A stretch of 40,894 bases of DNA from contig JALOOB010000003.1 of assembly GCA_025454635.1 (NCBI GenBank), positions 1 through 40,894 on the forward strand, written 5' to 3'. This document shows positions 7,787-16,617 of the stretch, piece after piece. How positions within the stretch are numbered: the stretch's first letter is position 1; the number at the start of each line of letters is the position of its first letter. The stretch comes from Anaerolineae bacterium. Lineage in GTDB: Bacteria > Chloroflexota > Anaerolineae > CG2-30-64-16. The position numbers and the translations under genes are program-made. The notes under the pieces are model-generated. The model was not told where the DNA came from. It ran no database searches and was given only the letters and a program-made list of their open reading frames with translations.

Positions 7787-9370
7787 ATGATCCTGGAAAC
7801 GCAACGCATGTTTTGTAAACCGGTCGTCCGCCGCTTCCTGATTCTCGCAGCGCTCTGCACCCTGGCGCTGCTCCTTGCCGCGCAACCCGCTCGCGCCGAG
7901 ACCGTGCCGCCTGGCGCCAACTCCCCTTCCGTCGTCATGGGGGCTTTCAAGCAGGGACAGGTAGCCACCGGGACAAACCGCGCGGCGCTCGTCGTCCGCT
8001 ACCGCGACGGCGGTGTGCAAACCCGCTGCGTCTCGTTCGAGGAAGATGAGATCGGCGGCGACGAGTTGCTCAACCTCACCGACCTCGCGCCCGTCTTCGG
8101 TTTCAACCTCGAGCTGTGCAGCATCAACGGCCAGGGCTGCCCGTCGGACGATTGCTTCTGCGAGTGCCCGTCCTTCCCCAACTGCGAGTACTGGGCCTAT
8201 TATCACCTTAAGAATGGTGCGTGGGAGTACTCCGAAGTGGGAGCAAGCGGCTACGGCGTCAAGAACGGCGACGTCGAGGGCTGGTCGTGGGGGCCGGGCG
8301 ACTTCACGCAGGGCACGCAGCCGCCCCTGATGACCTTCGACGAAATCTGCAATCCGCAGACCCAGGCCACCGCAACGCCCACTGCGACCGCAACACAGCA
8401 GTCCGGCGCTGCGCAAATCGCATTCTTCACCGCCCAGCCGGCCAGCGTGCAGCCACCTGCGTGCGCAACCTTGTCCTGGCAGACGACTAACGCGGCCACC
8501 GTGCTGCTCGACGGCGCACCCGTCGCCGCGCAGGGAACTCAGACCGTCTGTCCGACGAACACCCAGACCTATGCCCTCATCGCCGCCAGCGCCACCGGCC
8601 AGCAGGTGACGGGGCAGGTCACCGTGCAGGTGACGCCCGCAGCGGGTGGCTCGGGTCAAGGGACCCCGACCCCGACCGCCACATTCGCGGCTTCGGCCAC
8701 ACCGGCCTGGTCGCCTACCGCCGTGAACGTCATGCGCGCCGGAACGCCGACGCCCGCCTATATCACCCCATTCCCGCAGCCCATCGTCACCCGGCCCCCC
8801 GGCGCCATTCCGCAGCCGGGCCAGGTCATCGGCGGGCCTTCGCCCGACCCGAATTTCTCGCCGCTCGCGCCCGGCCAACTCGTTGGCGGCGTGCCGCTGG
8901 CGCCGACCGCCGAGGCCGCCGCGATCGGGCAACTCCCGCAGGCGCCGCAAGGTCCCGCGCCCACCGCCACCCGCTTTGTCTTTGCGCGTCCGCCCACCGA
9001 GACCCCGCGCCCGCGGCGCATCCTCGGCGCAGACGGCCGGCCCACCCCCACGCCGATCCTCGTCGCGCGCGCGGGCGGGGCATCCGGTTCGGACAGTTCC
9101 GCCGCGGAGACGGGCGGCCGCGCGCCCGGCGCAACCGGCGGCGGCAGCGCGCTGATCGCTAATGGCGCTTCCAGCGCCACTCGGGCATTCAGCCCGGACC
9201 TGCTACCGCAATATGCCGGATACCTGGCGACCTTGACCCTCCTGCTCGCCGTGGGTTGGCTCGTCCACCGCCGCCGCGCCGCGCAGCCGTCGACCGTTGC
9301 GCAGCCCGCGCGTGACGTCGAGCGCGGCAGCGACCGCTTTGCAAGCAGGGACGAACGGACGCCGCAGTAG
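7787..9370 (+). CDS. Large surface DUF4430-like protein with Ig-like domain, Thr/Pro linker and membrane anchor
   Basis: 527 residues. A signal peptide (FLILAALCTLALLLAAQPARA) is followed by a DUF4430-like domain at about residues 50-185. That domain holds CSINGQGCPSDDCFCECPS, EYWAYYHLKNGAWEY and NGDVEGWSWG, clearly paralogous to the preceding gene. A short Thr-rich linker leads to an Ig-like domain at about 205-285 (two Cys), then about 190 residues rich in Thr, Pro and Ala. One membrane helix near the C-terminus (YLATLTLLLAVGWLVHRRR) would anchor it. The start ATG 7787 lacks a good ribosome site; ATG 7808 is an alternative. The role is probably substrate capture on the cell surface for the ECF importer. 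Confidence 0.8.
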   Translation: MILETQRMFCKPVVRRFLILAALCTLALLLAAQPARAETVPPGANSPSVVMGAFKQGQVATGTNRAALVVRYRDGGVQTRCVSFEEDEIGGDELLNLTDLAPVFGFNLELCSINGQGCPSDDCFCECPSFPNCEYWAYYHLKNGAWEYSEVGASGYGVKNGDVEGWSWGPGDFTQGTQPPLMTFDEICNPQTQATATPTATATQQSGAAQIAFFTAQPASVQPPACATLSWQTTNAATVLLDGAPVAAQGTQTVCPTNTQTYALIAASATGQQVTGQVTVQVTPAAGGSGQGTPTPTATFAASATPAWSPTAVNVMRAGTPTPAYITPFPQPIVTRPPGAIPQPGQVIGGPSPDPNFSPLAPGQLVGGVPLAPTAEAAAIGQLPQAPQGPAPTATRFVFARPPTETPRPRRILGADGRPTPTPILVARAGGASGSDSSAAETGGRAPGATGGGSALIANGASSATRAFSPDLLPQYAGYLATLTLLLAVGWLVHRRRAAQPSTVAQPARDVERGSDRFASRDERTPQ

Positions 9371-9371
9371 C

Positions 9372-10448
9372 GTGACAAACGAGGACACCTTCCATCCTCT
9401 GGCCTGGACGGCCTGGCTGGCCGCGGCTGCGCTGCCGGCCCTTTCGACGCGCAATCCGCTCTACCTCAGCCTCGTCCTGATCGCAGTCCGCATCACTTAC
9501 ACCGCGCTGGGCCGCCGTAACCCGACCGCCCGCAGTTGGAGCGCGTTCGTGCGCCTCGGCGCGCTGATGTGGCTGCTCAGCATCCCCTTCGTCGTGCTCA
9601 TGTCGCACGGCGGCTCCATCGTCCTGTTCCGCCTGCCCCGTTCCTGGCCCATCATCGGCGGCCCCGTCACTTTGGAGGCGCTCCTGTACAGCTTCACCGG
9701 CGGCCTCGCGGTCATCGGCCTGCTGCTGATCTTCGCCACCTTCAACATCGCCGTCGACCAGGGTCGCCTGCTCCGCATGACGCCCGGCTTCCTCTACCAG
9801 GCGGGCGTCGTCACCGGCATCGCGGTTGCGTTCGTGCCGCAGATGGTCGCCACCTGGCAGTCGATCCGTGAGGCGCAGCAGGTGCGCGGGCACAAGGTGC
9901 GCGGCATCCGCGACCTGCTCCCCTTGCTTCTGCCGCTCCTCGTCACCGGCCTGGAGCGCGCCATGAACCTCGCGGAGTCGATGGAAGCGCGCGGTTTCGG
10001 TGGGCAAATCCTCGTCGCCACGCCACGCCAGCGCCTCGCCCACCAACTCGCGCTGCTCGGCGGGCTCGCGCTTGTCGGCCTCGGCCTCGCCGTCAACGGC
10101 TTCTGGCCCGACCTGCGCCTGATCGGCTCGCTGCAGCTTGCCGGCGGCATCCTGCTGATGCTGTGGAGCTTCTGGGACGTGGGCCGCCGCTCCCGGCGCA
10201 CGCGCTATCACCGGTGGCCGTGGAACCGCATTGACCGCCTCGTTGCCGCGATCGGCATCTTCGGCGCGGTCGCGTGGCTGGCGATCATGTTCGCCCGTCC
10301 TGAGTGGCTCCACTACTACCCGTACCCGCCCTACTCGCCCTGGCCGTCCTTCAACATCGTCGTGGGCCTCGTGCTGCTGCTGCTCGCCGCGCCGGGCTTG
10401 TTGATGCGGCCTCTCGAAACGGAAAGCGATCCCGCGGTAGCCGTATGA
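9372..10448 (+). CDS. ecfT: ECF transporter transmembrane component EcfT
   Basis: Membrane coupling subunit of an energy-coupling-factor vitamin importer, 358 residues. It has about six to eight hydrophobic helices. The EcfT coupling-helix motif with Ala-Arg-Gly is visible in GLERAMNLAESMEARGFGG (about residues 194-212), preceded by a first such helix around SIREAQQVRGHKVRG. The start is GTG 9372, one base after the stop of the DUF4430-like gene; the frame is open further upstream but that part overlaps the previous gene. Its stop overlaps the ATPase start (ATGA). The C-terminal helices beyond the core EcfT fold make it longer than the usual ~265 residues. Confidence 0.85.
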   Translation: MTNEDTFHPLAWTAWLAAAALPALSTRNPLYLSLVLIAVRITYTALGRRNPTARSWSAFVRLGALMWLLSIPFVVLMSHGGSIVLFRLPRSWPIIGGPVTLEALLYSFTGGLAVIGLLLIFATFNIAVDQGRLLRMTPGFLYQAGVVTGIAVAFVPQMVATWQSIREAQQVRGHKVRGIRDLLPLLLPLLVTGLERAMNLAESMEARGFGGQILVATPRQRLAHQLALLGGLALVGLGLAVNGFWPDLRLIGSLQLAGGILLMLWSFWDVGRRSRRTRYHRWPWNRIDRLVAAIGIFGAVAWLAIMFARPEWLHYYPYPPYSPWPSFNIVVGLVLLLLAAPGLLMRPLETESDPAVAV

Positions 10449-12166
10449 TCGACCTTCGCCACGTCACCTACACCTACCCGGACCAGGCGCAGCCTGCCCT
10501 GGCCGACTTCAGCGTCTCCCTCGCGCAGGGCGAATTCGTCCTCGTCGTGGGACCATCCGGCTCGGGCAAGTCCACCTTCCTCCGCAGCCTCAACGGCCTC
10601 GCGCCCCATTTCTACGGTGGCAAGTGGTCGGGCCACATCGACGTCGGCGGCCGCAACCCGGTTGAGCGCGCGCCGCGCGGCATGGCCGACCTCGTCGGCT
10701 TCGTCTTCCAGGACCCCGAGGCGCAGTTCGTGGTCGACACGGTGGAGGACGAGCTTGCCTTTGCGATGGAGAACTTCGCGGTCCCGCCGGCCACCATGCG
10801 CAAGCGCATCGAAGAAGCGCTCGACCAGATGGGCATCGCCCATCTTCGCCAGCGTCGCATCGGCGCCCTCTCCGGCGGCGAGAAGCAGCGCGTCGCGGTC
10901 GCGGCTGTGCTCGCGCTCCAGCCGCAGATCCTCGTCCTCGACGAGCCCACCTCGCAGCTCGACCCCCAGGCCGCGGAGGAAGTGCTCGTCGCGCTCCGCC
11001 AGCTTAACGAGGACCAGGGCCTAACGGTGATTATCAGCGAACACCGGCTCGAACGCGTCGCGCAGTACGTCGACCGCGTTCTCTACTTGCCAGCGCTCGG
11101 CGCCGCGCCCATCCTCGACGACCCTCGCGCGGTCATGGGCCAATTGCCCCTCGTCCCGCCGCTTGTCGAGCTTGGCCGCGCGCTCGGCTGGCAGCCCCTC
11201 CCGCTCACCATCAAGGAAGGCCGCCCCTTTGCTCGCCGCATCAGCGGCCAACTCGCCGCAGCAGTCGCCGGCGGTCAGTCTCGTCCTGAGCGGAGCGAAT
11301 TGCCGCAATCCGCTGCGGAGGGGCATCCTGAGCGGATGGGCGACCCACAGGGTCGCACGCAGTCGAAGGACGCCAAGCTGATCCCGCAGGGATCAGCCAT
11401 TTCCGTCCGCGACGCGCACTTCGCCTACCACGGCCACCGCGCGCTGCGTGGCGTTACGTTCGACGCGCGGCCCGGCGAGTTCGTCGCGCTCATGGGACGC
11501 AACGGCTCGGGCAAGAGCACCCTGCTCAAATGCATCGTCGGCTTGCTCAAACAGGACGAAGGGCGGATCACCGTGGGCGGGCTGGATGTCCGCACCGCAC
11601 CCTCCGACGACGTCATCCGGCTCGTCGGCTACGTCCCGCAGCATCCCGGCTCGCTCCTCTTCCGCGACTCGCTCCTCGCCGAGCTGGCCTTCACGCGCAA
11701 GGGCCACGGCATGCCGCAGGACGAACCGGCCGACCTCGCCCTGCTCGAACGGCTGGGCCTCGCTTCCGTCGCCCGTCGCGACCCGCGCGACCTCTCCGGC
11801 GGCGAGCAGCAGCGCGCCGCGCTCGCAGCCATCCTCGTCGCGCAGCCGCAGATCATCCTGCTCGACGAGCCGACCCGCGGCCTCGACTACGTCCAGAAGC
11901 GCAACCTGGCCGCGCTTTTGTTGAGCTTCAAGGCGGAGGGCCGCACGGTCGTCATGGCAACCCACGACGTCGAGCTCGCCGCCGCCTGCGCGGATCGCGT
12001 CGTCCTCATGGGCGAGGGTCAGATCGTCGTCGACGGCCCGGCGCGCGACGTTATGTCCGACTCGCAGGTCTTCGCGTCGCAGATCAACAAGCTCTTCCGC
12101 GACCCGAACTATCTCGTCGTCGATGATGTGCTCCGCGCGCTTGGGCGAGAGCCCGCCGCGCCGTAG
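10445..12166 (+). CDS. Fused energy-coupling-factor ATPase (two EcfA domains in one chain)
   Basis: 573 residues with two complete ABC ATPase domains. Domain 1 has Walker A GPSGSGKST (36-44), LSGGEKQR, and Walker B ILVLDEPTSQLDP. Domain 2 has Walker A GRNGSGKST (about 351-359), LSGGEQQR, and IILLDEPTRGLDY. The two domains correspond to EcfA and EcfA' that power ECF importers. The linker (about residues 277-312) is low in hydrophobics and is encoded by a copy of the dispersed CCTGAGCGGA/AGTCGAAGGA repeat, so a repeat became in-frame protein. The ATG at 10445 overlaps the EcfT stop. The gene lies downstream of the cobalamin riboswitch and is followed by the S component. Confidence 0.92.
   Translation: MIDLRHVTYTYPDQAQPALADFSVSLAQGEFVLVVGPSGSGKSTFLRSLNGLAPHFYGGKWSGHIDVGGRNPVERAPRGMADLVGFVFQDPEAQFVVDTVEDELAFAMENFAVPPATMRKRIEEALDQMGIAHLRQRRIGALSGGEKQRVAVAAVLALQPQILVLDEPTSQLDPQAAEEVLVALRQLNEDQGLTVIISEHRLERVAQYVDRVLYLPALGAAPILDDPRAVMGQLPLVPPLVELGRALGWQPLPLTIKEGRPFARRISGQLAAAVAGGQSRPERSELPQSAAEGHPERMGDPQGRTQSKDAKLIPQGSAISVRDAHFAYHGHRALRGVTFDARPGEFVALMGRNGSGKSTLLKCIVGLLKQDEGRITVGGLDVRTAPSDDVIRLVGYVPQHPGSLLFRDSLLAELAFTRKGHGMPQDEPADLALLERLGLASVARRDPRDLSGGEQQRAALAAILVAQPQIILLDEPTRGLDYVQKRNLAALLLSFKAEGRTVVMATHDVELAAACADRVVLMGEGQIVVDGPARDVMSDSQVFASQINKLFRDPNYLVVDDVLRALGREPAAP
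11273..11375 (+). repeat. Dispersed CCTGAGCGGAGCG...AGTCGAAGGACG repeat inside the EcfA gene
   Basis: The sequence TCCTGAGCGGAGCGAATTG, then GCATCCTGAGCGGATGG, then GCAGTCGAAGGACGCC matches elements at 22690-22740 and 34440-34530. It is read through in frame and encodes the linker between the two ATPase domains. Confidence 0.65.
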
Positions 12167-12169
12167 CAT

Positions 12170-12285
12170 CGCCCGGCCATGAATGGGCCGGGCTACACCG
12201 CGGCGCCCCATAATTGGGGCTGACCGCGTTCGCAAGCCCGGTTCACCGGGCGCAGCCTGGTAGCTCGGCCATTCATGGCCGGGCG
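12170..12285. repeat. Short element with 17-bp perfect terminal inverted repeats
   Basis: CGCCCGGCCATGAATGG at 12170-12186 is the exact reverse complement of CCATTCATGGCCGGGCG at 12269-12285. The unit of 116 bases fills almost the whole gap between the ECF ATPase and S-component genes and carries no reading frame. It looks like a non-autonomous mobile or REP-like element. Confidence 0.65.
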
Positions 12286-12305
12286 GCATCGAACGGTACA
12301 CACCT

Positions 12306-13121
12306 ATGCGTTCCCAAACACTCATCTCCGCCGCCATCATGACCGTCGCCAGCCTCATCGGCCTCGGCGCGTTCCTCTACCCGTTTTTCCTCCCATCCCT
12401 CGCGGCCGAGGGCATGGCCGCGCACTCGAACGACGCGCCACTGCTCACCGTCGTGCTGCTCGCGCTCTGCATGACCGCCGTGCTCTCCAACCTCGCCGCG
12501 CGGCAGATGACCAGCAAGCTGGTCGCCGTGCTCGGCATCCTCGTCGCCATTAGCGCCGTGCTGCGCGCCATTCCCGGCCCCGCGGGCTTCAACGCCATCT
12601 TCTTCCTCCCCATCCTCGCCGGCTACGCGTACGGCCCCACCTTCGGCTTCCTGCTCGGCGCGCTCTCCCTGCTCGTCTCCGCGTTCATCGGCGGCGGCGT
12701 CGGCCCCTGGCTCCCGTACCAGATGTTCGCCACCGGCTGGATGGGCCTGCTCTCCGGCTTCCTGCCCAAGTTCCCGCTACACCCGCGCTGGGAGGCGATC
12801 CTGCTCGCCGCCTGGGGCGGGATCATGGGCCTCATCTTCGGCGCGATCATGAATATCTGGTTTTGGCCGTTCATGCAAGGGGGGGCCGGGGTCACGGCGG
12901 AAGGCGGGACATACGAGGCGGGCATGAGCGCGTGGCAGGCGCTCCGCAACTACGCCGTCTTCTACGTCGTCACATCGCTCTGGTGGGATGCCGCGCGCGC
13001 CGCGGGGAATGCTTTACTGATTCTGCTGTTTGGAAGCGCGGTGCTGCGCGTGTTGAGAAGGTTCAAAAAGCGGTTCGGGTTTGAGCTCGCGCCGGTGGTG
13101 ACGCGCTTAACCGTCCGCTGA
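12306..13121 (+). CDS. ECF transporter substrate-binding (S) component, probably cobalamin-specific
   Basis: 271 residues, a multi-helix membrane protein. The helices start with SAAIMTVASLIGLGAFLYPFF. The segment FFLPILAGYAYGPTFGFLLGALSLLVSAFIGGGVGPWLPYQMFATGWMGLLSG matches the pattern of CbrT-like and related S components. S components bind the vitamin and dock on EcfT. The last ~35 residues are charged and cytoplasmic. Specificity for cobalamin is inferred from the riboswitch that starts the gene cluster; no binding residues were assigned. No clear ribosome site precedes ATG 12306, and the short inverted-repeat element lies just upstream. Confidence 0.82.
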   Translation: MRSQTLISAAIMTVASLIGLGAFLYPFFLPSLAAEGMAAHSNDAPLLTVVLLALCMTAVLSNLAARQMTSKLVAVLGILVAISAVLRAIPGPAGFNAIFFLPILAGYAYGPTFGFLLGALSLLVSAFIGGGVGPWLPYQMFATGWMGLLSGFLPKFPLHPRWEAILLAAWGGIMGLIFGAIMNIWFWPFMQGGAGVTAEGGTYEAGMSAWQALRNYAVFYVVTSLWWDAARAAGNALLILLFGSAVLRVLRRFKKRFGFELAPVVTRLTVR

Positions 13122-13359
13122 TTGATGGATTGGCTGGTTGACGAGCGTTCGGGCCGAGGGCGCCGGGTGTCTGGCCTTAGAAGTCAGCATTGCCCGCGGC
13201 GGACGGAGGCGCATAGGACCTCTCGATGTGCTGCAGTTCCATCCGGTCGAGGTCAGCGGGAGCATCGCGTCGTGGATCGAGCGGCAGTTCCGCGGCCCGG
13301 GCCGAGGATGAGGGTGCCTTTGAGGCGCTTGCCCCCCTGCCTCAGCCCGGGCAGCCGAC

Positions 13360-16300
13360 CTACCAGCCGTCGGTGACGGCGCAGCGGAAGCCGAAGCTGA
13401 AGTCGCCGTTCGCCGGATAGTCGCCGCCGCTGCGGCTGTACACGGTGTGCGCCCCCGTGAGGCTGTAGGGCGACTCCCAACTGCCGCCCCGGATCACCCT
13501 GAACTGTCCCCACGATGGCCCCTGTGGGTTATCGCGCGGGCTCTCCACGTAGTACCAGTCGGCGTACCAGTCGTTCACCCACTCGCCCACGTTCCCCACC
13601 ATGTTTAACGCGCCGTAGAGACTGGCGCCAAGAGGATACCAGGTCGCCGGCACTGTATCGCCCACGCACGGGCCCCGGTCCACGTCCCAGTAGTTTGCCA
13701 GGTCGCATGTGATCTCCTGGTCGCCCCACGGATACGCGCGGGTGTCGGATGCGCCGCGTGCCGCCTTCTCCCACTCCGCCTCCGTAGGTAACCGGAGGCC
13801 CGCCCACTCGCAGTACCGCCTCGCCCGCTCCCAGTCAACCCAGACCACCGGGAAGTCTGCGTACGCGGGGTTGTCGTAGTAACTCGTCCGGGTGTACGAG
13901 TCCAGTCGTTTCGGCGGTTCGCAGTAGTTGGCCGCAACGCAGCGAGCATACTGCGCGTTCGTCACCTCCACCCGGTCGATGTTGTAGTCGTAGAGTTGCG
14001 CCGTGTGCAGCGGCAGCTCGTCAGACCTGGTGCAGCGCGCGCTCGGGTTGGTCTGGTCGCAGCCCATCTGGAACGGGCCGCCCGCAACGAAGACCATATC
14101 TCGGGTTGTAAACGACCATACAGGCCCCAGCCGGACCGCATCGTGCTCGTCACGAGCCTGCGCCTGCCAGTAGTAGGTCGCATTGCCGTCCACCCGCCCC
14201 GGATAACACCTCTCGTATGGGCCGGAGCAAACCACCAGGTCGGGCGTAGGATCGTCCTTCTCCATGTACACGTCGTAGGTCACCACATCATCGTCGACGT
14301 CGCCGCCCGTCCAGGAGAGCCAGAAGTGCGAGAGGAGGCCAGTCGCGCCGTCAGCCGGCCCGTCTTCCCCACCCAGTGAGGGTATGTTCGGCGCATGGTT
14401 GCTATTTGAGCCGAATGCCAGGGTCCAAGGCGGACCTGATATCTCAGCGCCATGCGCGTCGCGCGCCGTCACCATCCAGGTCATTTCAGGTCGCGTTCCA
14501 GCCCAGTATTGGAACCGGCACACCGGTTCGCTAATGTCAACGCAGAGGTGGGCCAATTGCGAGGGTCCAAGTTGGGGGCCAGGGCTGATGTCCGAGTACA
14601 CATTATAGACCACCGCGTCGCCATCTGGGTCGCCGCCCGTCCAGCGGAGTTCCACGTCCCAGGGCTGGTTGCCCGATCCGTGGGCTGGCGTTGGGGACGA
14701 TGGCTCGAAGGGGGCCGAGTTAAAGGATGTCCCGGTGCGGAAGCTCCAAATTGGCCCAGCCGTCGTCTCGTCGCTGCCGTCCCTGGCGACCAGCCGCCAG
14801 TAATAGTACGTGTTCGGCTCCAGCAATCCCTCCGGGGCGAATGTCGTGCCGGCGAAGTCGCTGGCGACCTTCACGCTCGGATACGGCACATCCGCTTCCA
14901 GATATACGTCGTAGGTTAGCGTGTCGCCGTCGTCTGGGTCGCTGCCGGTCCAGGAAAGGAACGTGTCCCTTGGCCTGTCCACCGCGTCATCGAGCGGCCG
15001 CGGTCCGGATGCCTTGTCGGGTGGATGGTTGCCCAGCAGCCGCCACTCCGCTAGCGGCCACTCCACCTTGAACTCGATCGCTTCCCAGTCGGCGATATCC
15101 TTCCCCAGCGCTTCGAACTTGGCGCCCACCCCCACTTTCAGCCCGCCGTACAGCCCCACGTCCAGACCCTCGATCGCGAGCGTCGCCTGCGCCCGGCCGT
15201 AGGCCTTCGGCTTCACGTACGGCCCAACCAGACCGTAGAGCTTGAAGGAGATGTCTGGCCCAATAGAAAGTTCGACCCATGCGGAGAACTCGGGCTTGGG
15301 GGGCGTAAACTCGAACGAGGTGTTGTACTCATAGATAGGAGACCACCCCCCGTTTTCATAGATGCAGCCGACGCGCAAGTGCGCCTTCTGGCTTAGCCCG
15401 GCCGAGATGGAAACGCCCACCTCGCCCTCGAGGCTCAGGTTCACCTCCATCTCGGGCGTAAACACCACGGGCACGGGTCCCACCCACAGCGTGACCGGGC
15501 TGAACGTGTATTTGGCGATTGGGACGTCGCAATCCTCGCAAAACTCCTTGCTGACACCCCACTTGACCCCCAGGCTCGCCTCTTCGTCGGCGGTCACGGC
15601 GAACAGGATCTTCTGCACTGTGAACAATCGCATATCGAGACCGAAGTCTGCGGAGAGGTCGAGCGCAAGCGAGCCGTCGGCCGAGATCTGGTCGTTCTTG
15701 GTGTCTCTGTCGAGGTCCTTGTCATAGAGCACCACATCTTTTACGCTGAACTGGAACTTCAGGCCGTCGGGAGAAGTGACGGGGCTGACTCCGCGCGCAT
15801 AGGTCGCACTTCGCACTCCGGACGGCGTGAGGGGCATGCTCAGGTGGGCCGAGCCGGACTCAATAGCGTCTTCGAGCGTGGCCGGTTCGGTCTGGACGAC
15901 GATCTCGCCACCGACGTTCGTGACGGAGGTGACTTTACGCAGCAGGCCTTCGGGCGCCGCATCAGAGGGGGCGGCCACGACGACGTCACCGACGTCGACC
16001 CGGGTGAGCTCGGGCGTGGACTGGCTAAAGGTCAACGCGCCCGTGTCGGAAACCGACTCGAGGTGCTCGGTGGTGGCGCCGGTGAGCGGCTCCGTCGTGT
16101 CAGGAATGACCGGCGGAGTTGGAGGGAGGGGTTCCCTGACCAGGGGCAGGAACACGGTGTTCTTGCCCGCAGAGGCCAGGATCGAGGCGACGTTGGAAAT
16201 GGGGGAAGCATTGCCCGCCTCATCAAAAGTCTTAATCGCAAAGTAACAGATCTCGCCGCCGTTCAAGTCGTCGACCGTCATGCTTTGGACGCTGTAGGGT

Positions 16301-16617
16301 TCAGAGGGTGACGGCTCGCCGGTGACTTGGCTCGCGCTGCTCCAACTTTCCTCATCGATCGGCGAGGCAGCGTAGCGGACGTCATAGCCAGTAGCCTGTC
16401 CGGCGTTGCCATCGTCGCCTGGCGCGATCCAGTACAGTATGACCGTGCCGTAGGGGCCGGTAGCTACAGTGTCGAGGTTGATAATCGGGCTGGGTGGAAC
16501 CACATCCAAAACCTCTGGCGCGACGCGCTGGCCGAAGGCGGGCGCGGTGGGTAACATCAGCAGGGCGACCAAGGTCAGGAGGGACAGGAGCGAGCGAGAA
16601 GCAAAGTGCCGGGACAT
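13360..16617 (-). CDS. Large secreted protein with Fn3-like repeats and a C-terminal FGE-sulfatase-fold domain
   Basis: 1085 residues. A signal peptide (LLSLLTLVALLMLPTAPAFG) leads into a fibronectin type III domain (residues ~38-130). A beta-rich region of about 370 residues without recognised relatives follows. Then come three Fn3-like repeats (about 530-850), each with a pattern like WTGGDPDGDAVVYNVY and a closing tWSF. The last ~240 residues have the formylglycine-generating-enzyme fold: FVAGGPFQMGC, VEVTNAQYARCV, LRLPTEAEWEKAARG, NMVGNVGEWVNDW, VIRGGSW and FGFRCA. The catalytic CxxxxC pair of true FGE is absent (YSRSGGD in its place), so enzyme activity is unlikely. GAGGAGGT lies 5 bases before ATG. 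It is transcribed alone and converges on the ECF cluster. Confidence 0.85.
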   Translation of the reverse strand: MSRHFASRSLLSLLTLVALLMLPTAPAFGQRVAPEVLDVVPPSPIINLDTVATGPYGTVILYWIAPGDDGNAGQATGYDVRYAASPIDEESWSSASQVTGEPSPSEPYSVQSMTVDDLNGGEICYFAIKTFDEAGNASPISNVASILASAGKNTVFLPLVREPLPPTPPVIPDTTEPLTGATTEHLESVSDTGALTFSQSTPELTRVDVGDVVVAAPSDAAPEGLLRKVTSVTNVGGEIVVQTEPATLEDAIESGSAHLSMPLTPSGVRSATYARGVSPVTSPDGLKFQFSVKDVVLYDKDLDRDTKNDQISADGSLALDLSADFGLDMRLFTVQKILFAVTADEEASLGVKWGVSKEFCEDCDVPIAKYTFSPVTLWVGPVPVVFTPEMEVNLSLEGEVGVSISAGLSQKAHLRVGCIYENGGWSPIYEYNTSFEFTPPKPEFSAWVELSIGPDISFKLYGLVGPYVKPKAYGRAQATLAIEGLDVGLYGGLKVGVGAKFEALGKDIADWEAIEFKVEWPLAEWRLLGNHPPDKASGPRPLDDAVDRPRDTFLSWTGSDPDDGDTLTYDVYLEADVPYPSVKVASDFAGTTFAPEGLLEPNTYYYWRLVARDGSDETTAGPIWSFRTGTSFNSAPFEPSSPTPAHGSGNQPWDVELRWTGGDPDGDAVVYNVYSDISPGPQLGPSQLAHLCVDISEPVCRFQYWAGTRPEMTWMVTARDAHGAEISGPPWTLAFGSNSNHAPNIPSLGGEDGPADGATGLLSHFWLSWTGGDVDDDVVTYDVYMEKDDPTPDLVVCSGPYERCYPGRVDGNATYYWQAQARDEHDAVRLGPVWSFTTRDMVFVAGGPFQMGCDQTNPSARCTRSDELPLHTAQLYDYNIDRVEVTNAQYARCVAANYCEPPKRLDSYTRTSYYDNPAYADFPVVWVDWERARRYCEWAGLRLPTEAEWEKAARGASDTRAYPWGDQEITCDLANYWDVDRGPCVGDTVPATWYPLGASLYGALNMVGNVGEWVNDWYADWYYVESPRDNPQGPSWGQFRVIRGGSWESPYSLTGAHTVYSRSGGDYPANGDFSFGFRCAVTDGW

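Noticed and set aside
13122-13359. Short open frames between the S component and the FGE-fold gene
   Set aside because: No ribosome sites or conserved patterns; convergent gene ends, nothing else seen.
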